From: Bacillota bacterium
GTDB lineage: Bacteria; Bacillota; Clostridia; Clostridiales; Clostridiaceae
Length of the DNA stretch: 64,000 nucleotides
Direction of reading: 5' to 3'
Assembly: GCA_030706015.1 (NCBI GenBank)
Contig: JAUZPI010000005.1
Coordinates: 1-64,000, forward strand
Shown one piece after another: positions 52,753 to 61,448 of this stretch (positions are counted from its first letter, which is position 1; every line of letters starts with the position of its first letter). Position numbers and translations under genes: made by a program. Under the pieces are notes generated by a model. The model did not search any database. It worked only from the letters and a program-made list of their open reading frames with translations, and was not told where the DNA came from.

Positions 52753-53763
52753 TTACCCTCCATATTTCAATACCATAAAGTCTTCTACAAATTCTTGCTT
52801 TTGCTGCCTATCAATATAGTTTTTCTTTAGTTTATTTTCAAAAAACTCCTCTCCCCAAGGCTGCTTTTCCCAATAATATTGAATTCCAATTTGCCAGTAG
52901 TCCTGTGGAAATTCCATAAATGCCGCCATTATAGCAATATCCTCTTGATGCACAGGCTTTATTACTGAGTAGGCGTCAAGTATAAATTCAGCATTTTCAA
53001 CATCCCATTTTCCATTTTTCATTCTTCGAATTAACAGACTACACAGATCATGTAAATGTGTATCTAGAGTGCAATAATCAAAATCTATGATGTACACCTT
53101 TCCACCCTTACCGATTAGTACATTGTGATGCGCAAAATCATGATGACAAAAACCTCTATTTAATATTTCTTTTTTCATCTTTGTGATATAATTACTTTTC
53201 AATAAATCTTCTCTAGCTTTTTCTGCCCTTTTTATTTCTTCCTCCATCATGCTAATATACAAATTATCAAATTCAGTTAAGATGCTTTTAGCCTCTATTC
53301 TTTTCTTAAAATCTAGAATTTCATTAATCCTAGTTTCAAATATACCAGGCCATTTGAGCCATTGAACTCTAGGCCTCATATTGTTAGTCACCACAAAACC
53401 TGTACTCTTATTATGCAGATTGGCTAAAGTTGATGCCGCAATAATTAAATCTAAAGGATTGTCATAATTGCATTCTCTAGCTTGAACCCACTCCGTAAGA
53501 CATGCAAAGTAACTGCCAAACTTTATATAATCTAAGCCATCACCTGCAGGAATTATATCAAGCACATTATTAAATCCTTTTCTCTTTAGATGTTTTATAG
53601 CGTTTAGTATAAATAAACAATGTGGCAATTCATATTTAACAAGCTTCAAACAATAGTTTTTTTCAGAAGTTTTAATCTTATAGACATTTTTTATCTTTTC
53701 AATATCAAGAGGCTTAATTCCATAACTTTTTTCTACTACATCCCTTACCTGACACATTTCCAT
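52753..53763 (-). CDS. CotS-family spore coat kinase-like protein (3)
   Basis: 336 residues. N-lobe VYKIKTSEKNYCLKLVKYE, linker EWVQARECNYDNPLDLIIAASTLANLHN, catalytic loop CHHDFAHHNVLI near 212 and metal loop YIIDFDYCTLDTHLHDLCSL near 228: full set of kinase residues. First gene of the leftward CotS(3)-coiled coil-degenerate CotS-CotS(2) run, divergent from GT4 (2). Confidence 0.87.
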   Translation of the reverse strand: MEMCQVRDVVEKSYGIKPLDIEKIKNVYKIKTSEKNYCLKLVKYELPHCLFILNAIKHLKRKGFNNVLDIIPAGDGLDYIKFGSYFACLTEWVQARECNYDNPLDLIIAASTLANLHNKSTGFVVTNNMRPRVQWLKWPGIFETRINEILDFKKRIEAKSILTEFDNLYISMMEEEIKRAEKAREDLLKSNYITKMKKEILNRGFCHHDFAHHNVLIGKGGKVYIIDFDYCTLDTHLHDLCSLLIRRMKNGKWDVENAEFILDAYSVIKPVHQEDIAIMAAFMEFPQDYWQIGIQYYWEKQPWGEEFFENKLKKNYIDRQQKQEFVEDFMVLKYGG

Positions 53764-53898
53764 ATAGGCTTCACCATAAAAAATTATTACGATTTATTAT
53801 ATGAATAACTATATTACTATGTGATATAGGAACATTTTTCAAATAACATTAATATTATTAATTATGGGAAGTTTTATTGTGCACTGGGGGCGAGATAA

Positions 53899-55020
53899 TT
53901 GAAGATTGCTATTGATGCAAGAGGAATCAACTGGTACAGAGGTACCGGTATTGGTACCTATACAGAAAATGTACTTAGAAACCTATTTAATATAGATAAG
54001 TCAAATGATTATTTGTTGTTTTGGTCAGGAACAGATTACGAAAGTTTCTCTACTCTTAATTCAAAAGTACAGATAAGCTCAAAAAAATATCATAATTTTT
54101 ACGAAGATTGCTACTTTCCACATAGTATTTCTAGGAATAACATAGATATATATCATGTACCTCAAAATGGTATTGGCATAAGTCAAAATATAAATTGTAA
54201 AAAGGTAGTTACTATTCATGATTTAATTCCGTACATTATGCCAGAAACTGTAGGGAGAGGTTATTTACTTAAGTTTCTACGGGAAGTACCTAGAATAGTT
54301 AACCACATAGATGGTATAATTACCGTTTCTGAATGGTCTAAAAAAGATATATTGAAATTCTTTCCTATTGATCCAAATAAAATATTTGTTACTCCACTTG
54401 CAGCAGATATAAAATATAAGCCATTAGATAAACACTGCTGCAAACAACTGTTACAGGCCAAATATAATATTGACAAACCCTTTGTGCTTTATATAGGCGG
54501 CTTTAGCCCAAGAAAGAATGTTCCTTCATTGATAAAAGCCTTCTCTAAGGTATGCAAAGATTCAAATAGAGAATATATTTTGGTTTTAGCTGGGGCAAAA
54601 AGAGATGAGAGCAGCACCCTTATAAAATTATGTGATGAACTTTCTATTAGCGACAAGGTCTTATTCACTGGATATATTCCAGAACAAGATTTACCCCTCC
54701 TGTATAATGCCTGTGAAGTTTTTGTATATCCTTCAATATATGAAGGCTTCGGGCTTCCGCCTTTAGAAGCTATGAACTGCGGAACACCAGTAATAACCTC
54801 AAATTGTTCATCAATACCCGAGGTTGTCGGGGATGGTGGTATTCTGCTTGATAATCTTGATGAAAATACTATTGCTGATTCCTTGCAGCTTGTATTGTTT
54901 GATAAAAAATTACAAGGCAGCCTTAGTGAAAGGTCCTTAATCAGATCAAAAGAGTTTTCTTGGAAAAAAACTGCTGAAGCAACACTTAAAATATATGAAA
55001 AAATACATTCACTATATTAG
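53899..55020 (+). CDS. GT4 glycosyltransferase (CotSA-like) (2)
   Basis: 373 residues, paralogue of the enzyme at 49507: same start pattern IAIDARGINWYRGTGIGTYTENV, donor site LYIGGFSPRKNVPSLIKAF and EX7E in YEGFGLPPLEAMNCGTPV near 290. TTG start after GGGGGCGAG. Probably builds, with its paralogue and the CotS proteins, a glycan of the spore surface; the donor sugar is unknown. Confidence 0.88.
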   Translation: MKIAIDARGINWYRGTGIGTYTENVLRNLFNIDKSNDYLLFWSGTDYESFSTLNSKVQISSKKYHNFYEDCYFPHSISRNNIDIYHVPQNGIGISQNINCKKVVTIHDLIPYIMPETVGRGYLLKFLREVPRIVNHIDGIITVSEWSKKDILKFFPIDPNKIFVTPLAADIKYKPLDKHCCKQLLQAKYNIDKPFVLYIGGFSPRKNVPSLIKAFSKVCKDSNREYILVLAGAKRDESSTLIKLCDELSISDKVLFTGYIPEQDLPLLYNACEVFVYPSIYEGFGLPPLEAMNCGTPVITSNCSSIPEVVGDGGILLDNLDENTIADSLQLVLFDKKLQGSLSERSLIRSKEFSWKKTAEATLKIYEKIHSLY

Positions 55021-55042
55021 CCCCCTTCATATTATAATAAAA

Positions 55043-55085
55043 GGCATGTAGTGCGTGGTCTTTGGCCATCATTTCACTACATGCC
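55043..55085. terminator. bidirectional terminator between GT4 (2) and the solute-binding gene
   Basis: GGCATGTAGTG / CACTACATGCC with a 21-nt loop that has its own TGG / CCA pairing. Confidence 0.8.
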
Positions 55086-55096
55086 TCATTAATTAT

Positions 55097-56386
55097 TTAA
55101 ATAGGATTTTCGTTAACCTGCTTCTGTATTTCCTCCATAGTTTTTACCAAGTCCTTATTTTGTGATATTGCATCCGCGGTAGTTTTTATAACCATATTTC
55201 GTATATCAATATAATATTCATTATATTTTATACAAGGCATATTTCTGGCAATATCAATATAAATGAGTCCGAGCTTTTCATTATTAAAATAACTATCGCT
55301 GGTATACATCTTGTCTCCAGCATAAGCGCTTATATCCGCTACCAATAGCCCATTTTGTGTATAATGTTTAATTTGATTATCCTTATCCTGTATAGCATAT
55401 TTAACAAATTCAATTGCTGCATTACTATTATCAGCAGAACGTGTCAGCATGAAACTAGAGCCATATCTGGCCACATTTCTGTTTCCACCTGGTTCAAAAG
55501 CGGGTAACTTACCAATTGACAATTTATCTTTCAATTCTGGTGCTTTATTCTTTATAGCGTTAAGAATAGCAGGCGTACATATTATTGAAGCAGCCTCACC
55601 ACTCTTAAAGGCATTTATAGCATCCTCCTGTGAAGAAACAACGCTCTGAATTTTTTGATCTGAAAGATTCTTCAAAAGCATAACGGTATTGATAGAATTT
55701 TTTGAATTAACATCTATATCGCCGCTATCGTTAAGATAATTAATTCCTAATTGTTTTATTAAATCTGAATATAGTGTGCTATTATTGTCGTTCATTCCCA
55801 CCAACATCTTCTTTCCAGAAGTCTGAAGCAGTTTTGTTCCTGTTTGTATGTAATCATTCCATGTTTTAATATCCTCAGCATTAGATCCTATTTGATTTAA
55901 TATATCATTTCTATATACCATTACTACCGGTTCTATATACCAAGGAACACCATAAGTCTTACCGCCATTAGATAAATTATCTATCTTACATTTTAAGTAT
56001 TCGTCCTTTTTTAGACCTGCAGCACTAACTACATCCATCAGTTTCTCTTTATGTTGATTTAAAAAACCGGCAGCCTCATCATCCTTTATAACTACTATAT
56101 CTGGAAGCTTTTCATTTCCGTTACTTTTGGAATCAAATTGACCCAATATGGATATATCATCCAATGTCTCCACTTGAATTTTTACATTCGGATTCTTTAA
56201 AGTAAAATTATTTGCTAAATCTTTAACAGTATTACTATCCTGCAAGTTACTCCATATTAATATATTACCCTTAATTAATGGTTTATCTTCAGCCTTGATT
56301 GGTTCCTTATTGTTGCAGGCAGTATTGAATATAAGCATAAATGCTATGCAAAGTGCAAAGCTCATTTTTCTCTTAATATTTTTCAT
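55097..56386 (-). CDS. extracellular solute-binding lipoprotein (sugar type)
   Basis: ABC-importer binding protein of the maltose/oligosaccharide class (SBP_bac_1). 429 residues. Lipoprotein signal with lipobox FNTAC near residue 24, then ILIWSNLQDSNTVKDLANNF, the hallmark FTLKNPNVKIQVETLDD-type segment and GKTYGVPWYIEPVVMVYRNDIL near 150. No permease or ATPase gene is nearby, so it must share components encoded elsewhere or have another role. Confidence 0.87.
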   Translation of the reverse strand: MKNIKRKMSFALCIAFMLIFNTACNNKEPIKAEDKPLIKGNILIWSNLQDSNTVKDLANNFTLKNPNVKIQVETLDDISILGQFDSKSNGNEKLPDIVVIKDDEAAGFLNQHKEKLMDVVSAAGLKKDEYLKCKIDNLSNGGKTYGVPWYIEPVVMVYRNDILNQIGSNAEDIKTWNDYIQTGTKLLQTSGKKMLVGMNDNNSTLYSDLIKQLGINYLNDSGDIDVNSKNSINTVMLLKNLSDQKIQSVVSSQEDAINAFKSGEAASIICTPAILNAIKNKAPELKDKLSIGKLPAFEPGGNRNVARYGSSFMLTRSADNSNAAIEFVKYAIQDKDNQIKHYTQNGLLVADISAYAGDKMYTSDSYFNNEKLGLIYIDIARNMPCIKYNEYYIDIRNMVIKTTADAISQNKDLVKTMEEIQKQVNENPI

Positions 56387-56529
56387 TTTTTCTCCCTCAA
56401 CGTAAATGTTCTTTTAAAATTCTTTGAACTTTTAATTATATTATAAGTTAATTATAACCGCTAGTAAACCTCTCCATGGCCATATTATAACTCCCTTTTC
56501 CTATATAAACAAGGATATACCTAGAAAAT

Positions 56530-56558
56530 AAAAAGCATCCATATTTTGGACGCTTTTT
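56530..56558 (-). terminator. terminator of the radical SAM gene
   Basis: AAAAAGC-A-TCC / GGA-C-GCTTTTT with a 7-nt loop; leftward TTATTTTCTAG follows. Confidence 0.75.
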
Positions 56559-56571
56559 ATAGTATTTCATA

Positions 56572-57951
56572 CTATTCTTCTTTATTATCATACTCTCCAT
56601 GAGCATTAAATACTTCTTTCCATACCTTATCAGCCTCAGGTTTAAATTCTTCTGCAAGCTTATCCAATTGTGCCATAAACTCTGGATCATTTATCATTCT
56701 GTCAGCACCGGGATGAGTCGGATAAGCACCTGTCTTAGCTACTACTTCTCTTATTACATTTGTATTATCTATCATCATACAGGGTCGTAACAGGTTCTTG
56801 CTATGCGGTTGTCTACTTGTTAATTCCTTAAAAAATTCAGTTTTAAATGCATCTAAAAGTGGTTTACCTTTGACATTATAGGTTGCAAAATGTGAAAATA
56901 TGCATGGCTCCACATCCTCTTTTGAATTTATATGGCAATAATACCTTCCTGCTATGCAGCCTCCAACGTAAGGTGCATCATTAAAAAAGTCAATTGTAAA
57001 GTATGGCTTTGTAACCCTTATTTCTCTTGCCCTCTCTCCTAAATACAATCTTTGTTCAGGCGTAAGCATACTGTTTACATCTGGGGATTCTCCAACTGGC
57101 ATATACATGAAGTACCAGCTCATTTTAGCACCTTTTTTTATTAACAAATCTATAAATTCATCAGAAGTAACGGTTTCAGCATTATTTCTAGAGGTAGCAC
57201 TAGAAACCCCAAATAAAACTCCTCTTTCACGCAGCTTATCCATGGCAGTCATTACAGTTTGAAAAGCTCCCTTTCCTCTTCTGGCATCTGTTTCTTCTTC
57301 AAATCCCTCTAAGGAAAACATAGGTATTATGTTCCCAGCCTTTTGTATTCTATCAGCTACTTCTGAATTTATAAATGCACCATTAGTGAATGGTGTAAAT
57401 ATTACATCATTAAACTTCTCATATATATCCATCATATAACTATTGATAAAAGGCTCTCCACCAAGAATAATAATATAATATATTCCTAAGTCTCTTGCCT
57501 CAGAAATTAATCTCTCAACCTCTTCCCTTGGTATATCGTCCTTCTTGCTATAACTTCCAGCATAGCACCCCGTACATTTATAGTTGCATCTCATAGAGGG
57601 ACTTAAAAGCATTACAAAAGGCACAATCACTCCATCCTGCTCCTCCATCTTTTCTCTTTTAGGGACACCATACCAAACTGCATTAGCTAAAAAATTAGTA
57701 AAAAACTTTTTCAAACAATTCTTATTTGTAGTTTTGAGCATATTTTGAATGAATTCATGGACTGCTGCGTTTTCCTTATAATATTCATATACCTGGTCGA
57801 TTTGTTCTTTACTTTCCGGGTCCTTTATAGTTTTTTGTAATAGAGAAAAAATCTTTTCTGTATTTCCTTCAGGATTTCTGTCAAGCATTTCTGCCGCAGC
57901 GTTGACCAGTTTGTCCTTAACAGCCTTTTCCACAAAATTGATTACGCCCAT
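56572..57951 (-). CDS. radical SAM protein with SPASM-like C-terminus
   Basis: 459 residues. Helical N-terminal domain (about 1-110), then a radical SAM core with the iron-sulfur motif CNYKCTGCYAG (CxxxCxxC) near 132, the GGEP SAM-binding motif near 170 and a C-terminal region with further Cys (GGCIAGRYYC, EPCIFSHF, RPCMMIDN) able to hold extra clusters. Resembles HpnH/peptide-modifying classes; substrate unknown. ATG at 57951 follows GGGGGGAG by 5 bases. Lies alone, 140 bp from larB. Confidence 0.85.
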   Translation of the reverse strand: MGVINFVEKAVKDKLVNAAAEMLDRNPEGNTEKIFSLLQKTIKDPESKEQIDQVYEYYKENAAVHEFIQNMLKTTNKNCLKKFFTNFLANAVWYGVPKREKMEEQDGVIVPFVMLLSPSMRCNYKCTGCYAGSYSKKDDIPREEVERLISEARDLGIYYIIILGGEPFINSYMMDIYEKFNDVIFTPFTNGAFINSEVADRIQKAGNIIPMFSLEGFEEETDARRGKGAFQTVMTAMDKLRERGVLFGVSSATSRNNAETVTSDEFIDLLIKKGAKMSWYFMYMPVGESPDVNSMLTPEQRLYLGERAREIRVTKPYFTIDFFNDAPYVGGCIAGRYYCHINSKEDVEPCIFSHFATYNVKGKPLLDAFKTEFFKELTSRQPHSKNLLRPCMMIDNTNVIREVVAKTGAYPTHPGADRMINDPEFMAQLDKLAEEFKPEADKVWKEVFNAHGEYDNKEE

Positions 57952-58054
57952 TCTTACTCCCCCCAAATCGTAATCCTCTTATTATTTAGACTAAAATTTA
58001 TGCACTTATCTATTATTATGATTTAAGGACAGCTTTTATTTCTTTTTACCCAAA

Positions 58055-58090
58055 AAAGAAAAGCTGCTAAAAACCCAGCAGCTTTTCTTT
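58055..58090 (-). terminator. terminator of the lar operon
   Basis: Perfect 14-bp stem AAAGAAAAGCTGCT / AGCAGCTTTTCTTT with an 8-nt loop, just past the larB stop; TTTTTTGGG follows leftward. Confidence 0.92.
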
Positions 58091-58092
58091 CA

Positions 58093-58839
58093 TTATATTT
58101 TATTTATCATACTTGCTAAATAACCAGCGCCAAAACCATTGTCAATATTCACTACACTAACGCCGCTGGCACAGCTGTTTAGCATAGATAAAAGTGCAGC
58201 TAATCCACCAAAATTAGCACCATAGCCTACACTTGTAGGAACAGCTATTATAGGTTTGTCTACTAAACCACCTACAACGCTGGCCAATGCTCCCTCCATA
58301 CCTGCTATGACCACTATCACCTTTGCTTTTCGGATTATTTCTAATTTATCGAATAGTCTATGTATGCCGGCTACTCCTACATCTGTAATCCTCTCAACCC
58401 TGTTTCCAAAAATCTCTGCAGTTACAGCAGCTTCCTCAGCAACAAATAAATCTGAGGTTCCAGCAGTTACTATTGCAATATAACTGTCCGTTACAGGATA
58501 CTTTTTCTTTTTAACAATGATGGTTCTTCCCATCTCATTATATTCCGCCTTACTGCAAATAGTCTTAACAGCGTCATACATCTCTTTAGTAGCTCTAGTA
58601 CCCAGTATATTATTGTCCTTTGTCAGCATAAACTGTACAATTTCCTTAACCTGTTCTACAGTTTTACCTGCGCAATAAATAACCTCTGGATAACCTACTC
58701 TTATCTCTCTATGATTATCAATTTTTGCAAACCCTAAATCTTTATAAGGTAAATCTTGAAGCTTTTCAGCGCCTTCCTCTACGCTTACGTTGCCATCTTT
58801 AATATTCTGCAGCAATTGCTTTAAGCTTTCAGAATCCAT
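58093..58839 (-). CDS. larB: LarB, pyridinium-3,5-biscarboxylic acid mononucleotide synthase
   Basis: First enzyme of nickel-pincer nucleotide synthesis: carboxylates and hydrolyses nicotinic acid adenine dinucleotide. 248 residues. PurE-like C-terminal domain with TAGTSDLFVAEEAAVTAE near 125, DVGVAGIHRL near 155 and VPTSVGYGANFGG near 205. ATG at 58839 is preferred; the upstream in-frame ATG overlaps the ribosome site. Last gene of larC-larE-larB. Confidence 0.95.
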   Translation of the reverse strand: MDSESLKQLLQNIKDGNVSVEEGAEKLQDLPYKDLGFAKIDNHREIRVGYPEVIYCAGKTVEQVKEIVQFMLTKDNNILGTRATKEMYDAVKTICSKAEYNEMGRTIIVKKKKYPVTDSYIAIVTAGTSDLFVAEEAAVTAEIFGNRVERITDVGVAGIHRLFDKLEIIRKAKVIVVIAGMEGALASVVGGLVDKPIIAVPTSVGYGANFGGLAALLSMLNSCASGVSVVNIDNGFGAGYLASMINKI

Positions 58840-58875
58840 AAAACCTCTCCTCATTATAATACAAAAGTATTAATC

Positions 58876-59664
58876 TTAGTTTAGACTTCCCATCTTATAT
58901 CCTTCTAATTCAAGAGTAACATGCTTGTAGCCAATAGCTTTTATCTGTTTTGAAATGCTATCAAGCAGCTCCTCATCAAATAATCTTTTTCTATCCTTTT
59001 TGTCAACTTCAATTCTAGCTATATTGCCATGACTTCTTACTCTTACAGCTCTAAAACCGATGCTCATAAGATACTTCTCTGCCTCCTCTATCTTTCTAAG
59101 CTCTTCTTCAGTTATTTCAGTACCATAAGGTAGTCTAGATAACAGGCAGGCATAAGGAGGTTTATCCCATGTAGGAAGACCTAATTCCTTTGAAAACTCT
59201 CTTACTTCTGCTTTTGTTATATTATTGTCTAGTAGAGGACTCTTAACCTCCAGCTCCTTAAGTGCTCTAAGTCCTGGTCTGTAATCCTTTGTATCATCAG
59301 CATTGGTTCCATCAACCACATATTTCATTCCACTTTTAGCTGCTTCTTCTTTTATTAAGGTAAACACTCCTGTTTTGCATAAGTAACATCTGTCTTCTGG
59401 ATTAAATCTAATTTCATCTATTATAGGTACTTCAATAAATTTATGCTTAATACCTAACTCTTTTACAAGCTCTGCGGCCTCTGCTATTTCCCATTTAGGT
59501 ATATATGGAGAAACTACTGTAATAGCTATTAGTTTCTCTCCAAGAGCTTCCTTAGCTGCCTTCAAAACAAAGGTACTATCCACACCACCAGAAAATGCTA
59601 CTGCAGCAGATTTTAAATCTTTTAGATAATTAATAAGATTAATGTACTTTTCATTATTAATCAT
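58876..59664 (-). CDS. larE: LarE, sulfur-transfer enzyme of nickel-pincer synthesis
   Basis: ATP-dependent sulfur insertase. 262 residues. PP-loop FSGGVDSTFVLKAAKEA near 25, DRCYLCKTGVF near 92 and the Cys in PPYACLLSRLPYG near 170, which matches the sacrificial Cys of Lactobacillus LarE. Its start codon shares one base with the larC stop (TAATG), giving coupled translation. Confidence 0.95.
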   Translation of the reverse strand: MINNEKYINLINYLKDLKSAAVAFSGGVDSTFVLKAAKEALGEKLIAITVVSPYIPKWEIAEAAELVKELGIKHKFIEVPIIDEIRFNPEDRCYLCKTGVFTLIKEEAAKSGMKYVVDGTNADDTKDYRPGLRALKELEVKSPLLDNNITKAEVREFSKELGLPTWDKPPYACLLSRLPYGTEITEEELRKIEEAEKYLMSIGFRAVRVRSHGNIARIEVDKKDRKRLFDEELLDSISKQIKAIGYKHVTLELEGYKMGSLN

Positions 59665-60974
59665 TATAAATCCTCCTTTTCATTTAAAGCATCATAAACC
59701 TTTTTTATGGGAATCCCGTATTCCTCAGCTGCCTTTCTGCAATCCTCATACTCAGGCTTTGATTTAATTAATTCACCCTCCAAATAACCATTCTTAACTG
59801 ATATTTCACCAAACTTGGTGCTTCTTATAGTGTAATTTCTATGAAGTAAGTTTTTTTCCACCTTAAGTATTCTAATACCTAGAGTTGAGGTTTCAATAAA
59901 AACAGCTCTCTTTAATTCATTAAGTTTATCTGGTGTACATAAAACACTAAGCTTAATTGCAGGTCTTCCCTTTTTCATAACCATTGGAGTAAGGTATACA
60001 TCACTTGCCCCCATATATAAAAATTTATTTATTATATAATCATATAATTCTGGATTCATATCATCAATATTACATTCTATAATATAGGCCTCCTCTATTT
60101 CATAATAAGCTTTATTTTTTTCTGCTATTTCAGCCAAGAACACTCTTAAAACATTTGGAATTTCCGTATCTCTATGTCCAATACCATAAGCTGTTTTTTC
60201 TATAACAAATTCCTTCTTATCTACAAATTCATCAACTAAGGCTGCAAGTATAGCTGCTCCTGTTGGCGTAGTCGTTTCAAAGGGTACTGCACCTGTTTTT
60301 ACTGGTACTCCCTGCAATATTTCTATTGTGGCTGGAGCTGGTACAGGAATAAGCCCATGAGCACATTTTACAAAGCCTCCACCAAGTTCAATAGAGGAAC
60401 ACATAACCTTATCTACCTTTAAATAGTCAAAGCATATTGCAGCTCCAATTATATCAACTATGGAATCCACAGCTCCAACCTCATGAAAATGTACATCATA
60501 CAACGCCTTACCATGAATTTTTGCTTCTGCCTTTGCCACTCTCATAAAAATATCCATACTTATTCTTTTAACGTTATCACTAAGAGTGCTTAAAGCAATT
60601 ATATTTTCTATATCCTTTAAATTTCTATGTACATGTCCTTCAACATGATGTTCCTCATGATGATGTTTATGAAGGAAGCGCTTTCCTTCCTCATATTCAT
60701 GCAAATGTTCATGAGCCTCTCCATGGTGATGATGCTCTACCTGTTGATTAGTTTCATAGTGATGGTGCTCTGCATGTGAGTCTAATATGACATAAACCTT
60801 AGTGCCAGTTATCCCTTTCCTAGCATCTTGACCTATTTCAATTTTATAACCACTAACATTAAGCTTATTAAGTTCATTTAAAAGATAATCTTTATCTACT
60901 CCTAAATCTATCATTGCAGCAAGATTCATATCACCGCTAATGCCTGAAAAACAATCGTAATACAGTACCTTCAT
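59664..60974 (-). CDS. larC: LarC, nickel insertion enzyme (full-length, His-rich linker)
   Basis: CTP-dependent nickel insertase that completes the pincer cofactor. 436 residues in one frame, corresponding to LarC1+LarC2 fused. N-terminal LYYDCFSGISGDMNLAAMIDLG, then a linker (about 68-125) with over 20 His, then HFHEVGAVDSIVDIIGAA and a C-terminal half with ANIDDMNPELYDYI-type motif. In Lactobacillus plantarum the two parts are joined by frameshifting; here no shift is needed. ATG at 60974. Confidence 0.95.
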   Translation of the reverse strand: MKVLYYDCFSGISGDMNLAAMIDLGVDKDYLLNELNKLNVSGYKIEIGQDARKGITGTKVYVILDSHAEHHHYETNQQVEHHHHGEAHEHLHEYEEGKRFLHKHHHEEHHVEGHVHRNLKDIENIIALSTLSDNVKRISMDIFMRVAKAEAKIHGKALYDVHFHEVGAVDSIVDIIGAAICFDYLKVDKVMCSSIELGGGFVKCAHGLIPVPAPATIEILQGVPVKTGAVPFETTTPTGAAILAALVDEFVDKKEFVIEKTAYGIGHRDTEIPNVLRVFLAEIAEKNKAYYEIEEAYIIECNIDDMNPELYDYIINKFLYMGASDVYLTPMVMKKGRPAIKLSVLCTPDKLNELKRAVFIETSTLGIRILKVEKNLLHRNYTIRSTKFGEISVKNGYLEGELIKSKPEYEDCRKAAEEYGIPIKKVYDALNEKEDL

Positions 60975-61315
60975 TATATTCACCTCTAATTAATTTAAAA
61001 TCTAGGTTAATCTGCAATTCCTTGACTTTGAAGCGTTTCTCCTAAAAGAAGGGTTAATCCTATCAGAATATCAGCTTTTAGGGCATTCTATTCATCTTAA
61101 CAATTCTATTATCAAAGAATACTATCAATAAAGTAGCAGCTAAGAGAATTGCAGGTGTATATTTTTTCTCTCTTTTGCTATTTAATTGTAGTATTATTAT
61201 TCTAGCAAAATTTTATGAAAGCAACAATATATAATCAAGTAATATATATGAATACAAATTAATTAAAGATCAAGCACATAGTCATAAAAGCGAAACATCA
61301 TAATTAGCAAAAAGT
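60975..61315. other. gene-free gap between larC and the MCP terminator
   Basis: About 340 bp of AT-rich sequence. No gene, known RNA or clear promoter was recognised apart from the ribosome site for larC at its left end. Confidence 0.5.
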
Positions 61316-61361
61316 AAGTAAGCAGTTATTGAGGAAACTACTATTCAATAACTGCTTACTT
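61316..61361 (-). terminator. terminator of the chemotaxis receptor gene
   Basis: Perfect 17-bp stem AAGTAAGCAGTTATTGA / TCAATAACTGCTTACTT with a 12-nt loop; leftward it runs into ACTTTTTGC. Confidence 0.88.
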
Positions 61362-61448
61362 ATTTTTATTTAGTCTATAAATCATAAGAACTCTATAGAA
61401 TGTTTACAACATGTTATACTTTAGATATATAGTCATATAGGAGCTGAA

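Noticed and set aside
56448..56690. 80-codon frame overlapping the end of the radical SAM gene
   Set aside because: Mostly an out-of-frame reading of the radical SAM gene that also runs through its terminator.
59664..60974. Programmed frameshift in larC
   Set aside because: The complete LarC is encoded in one open frame, so no recoding is needed here.
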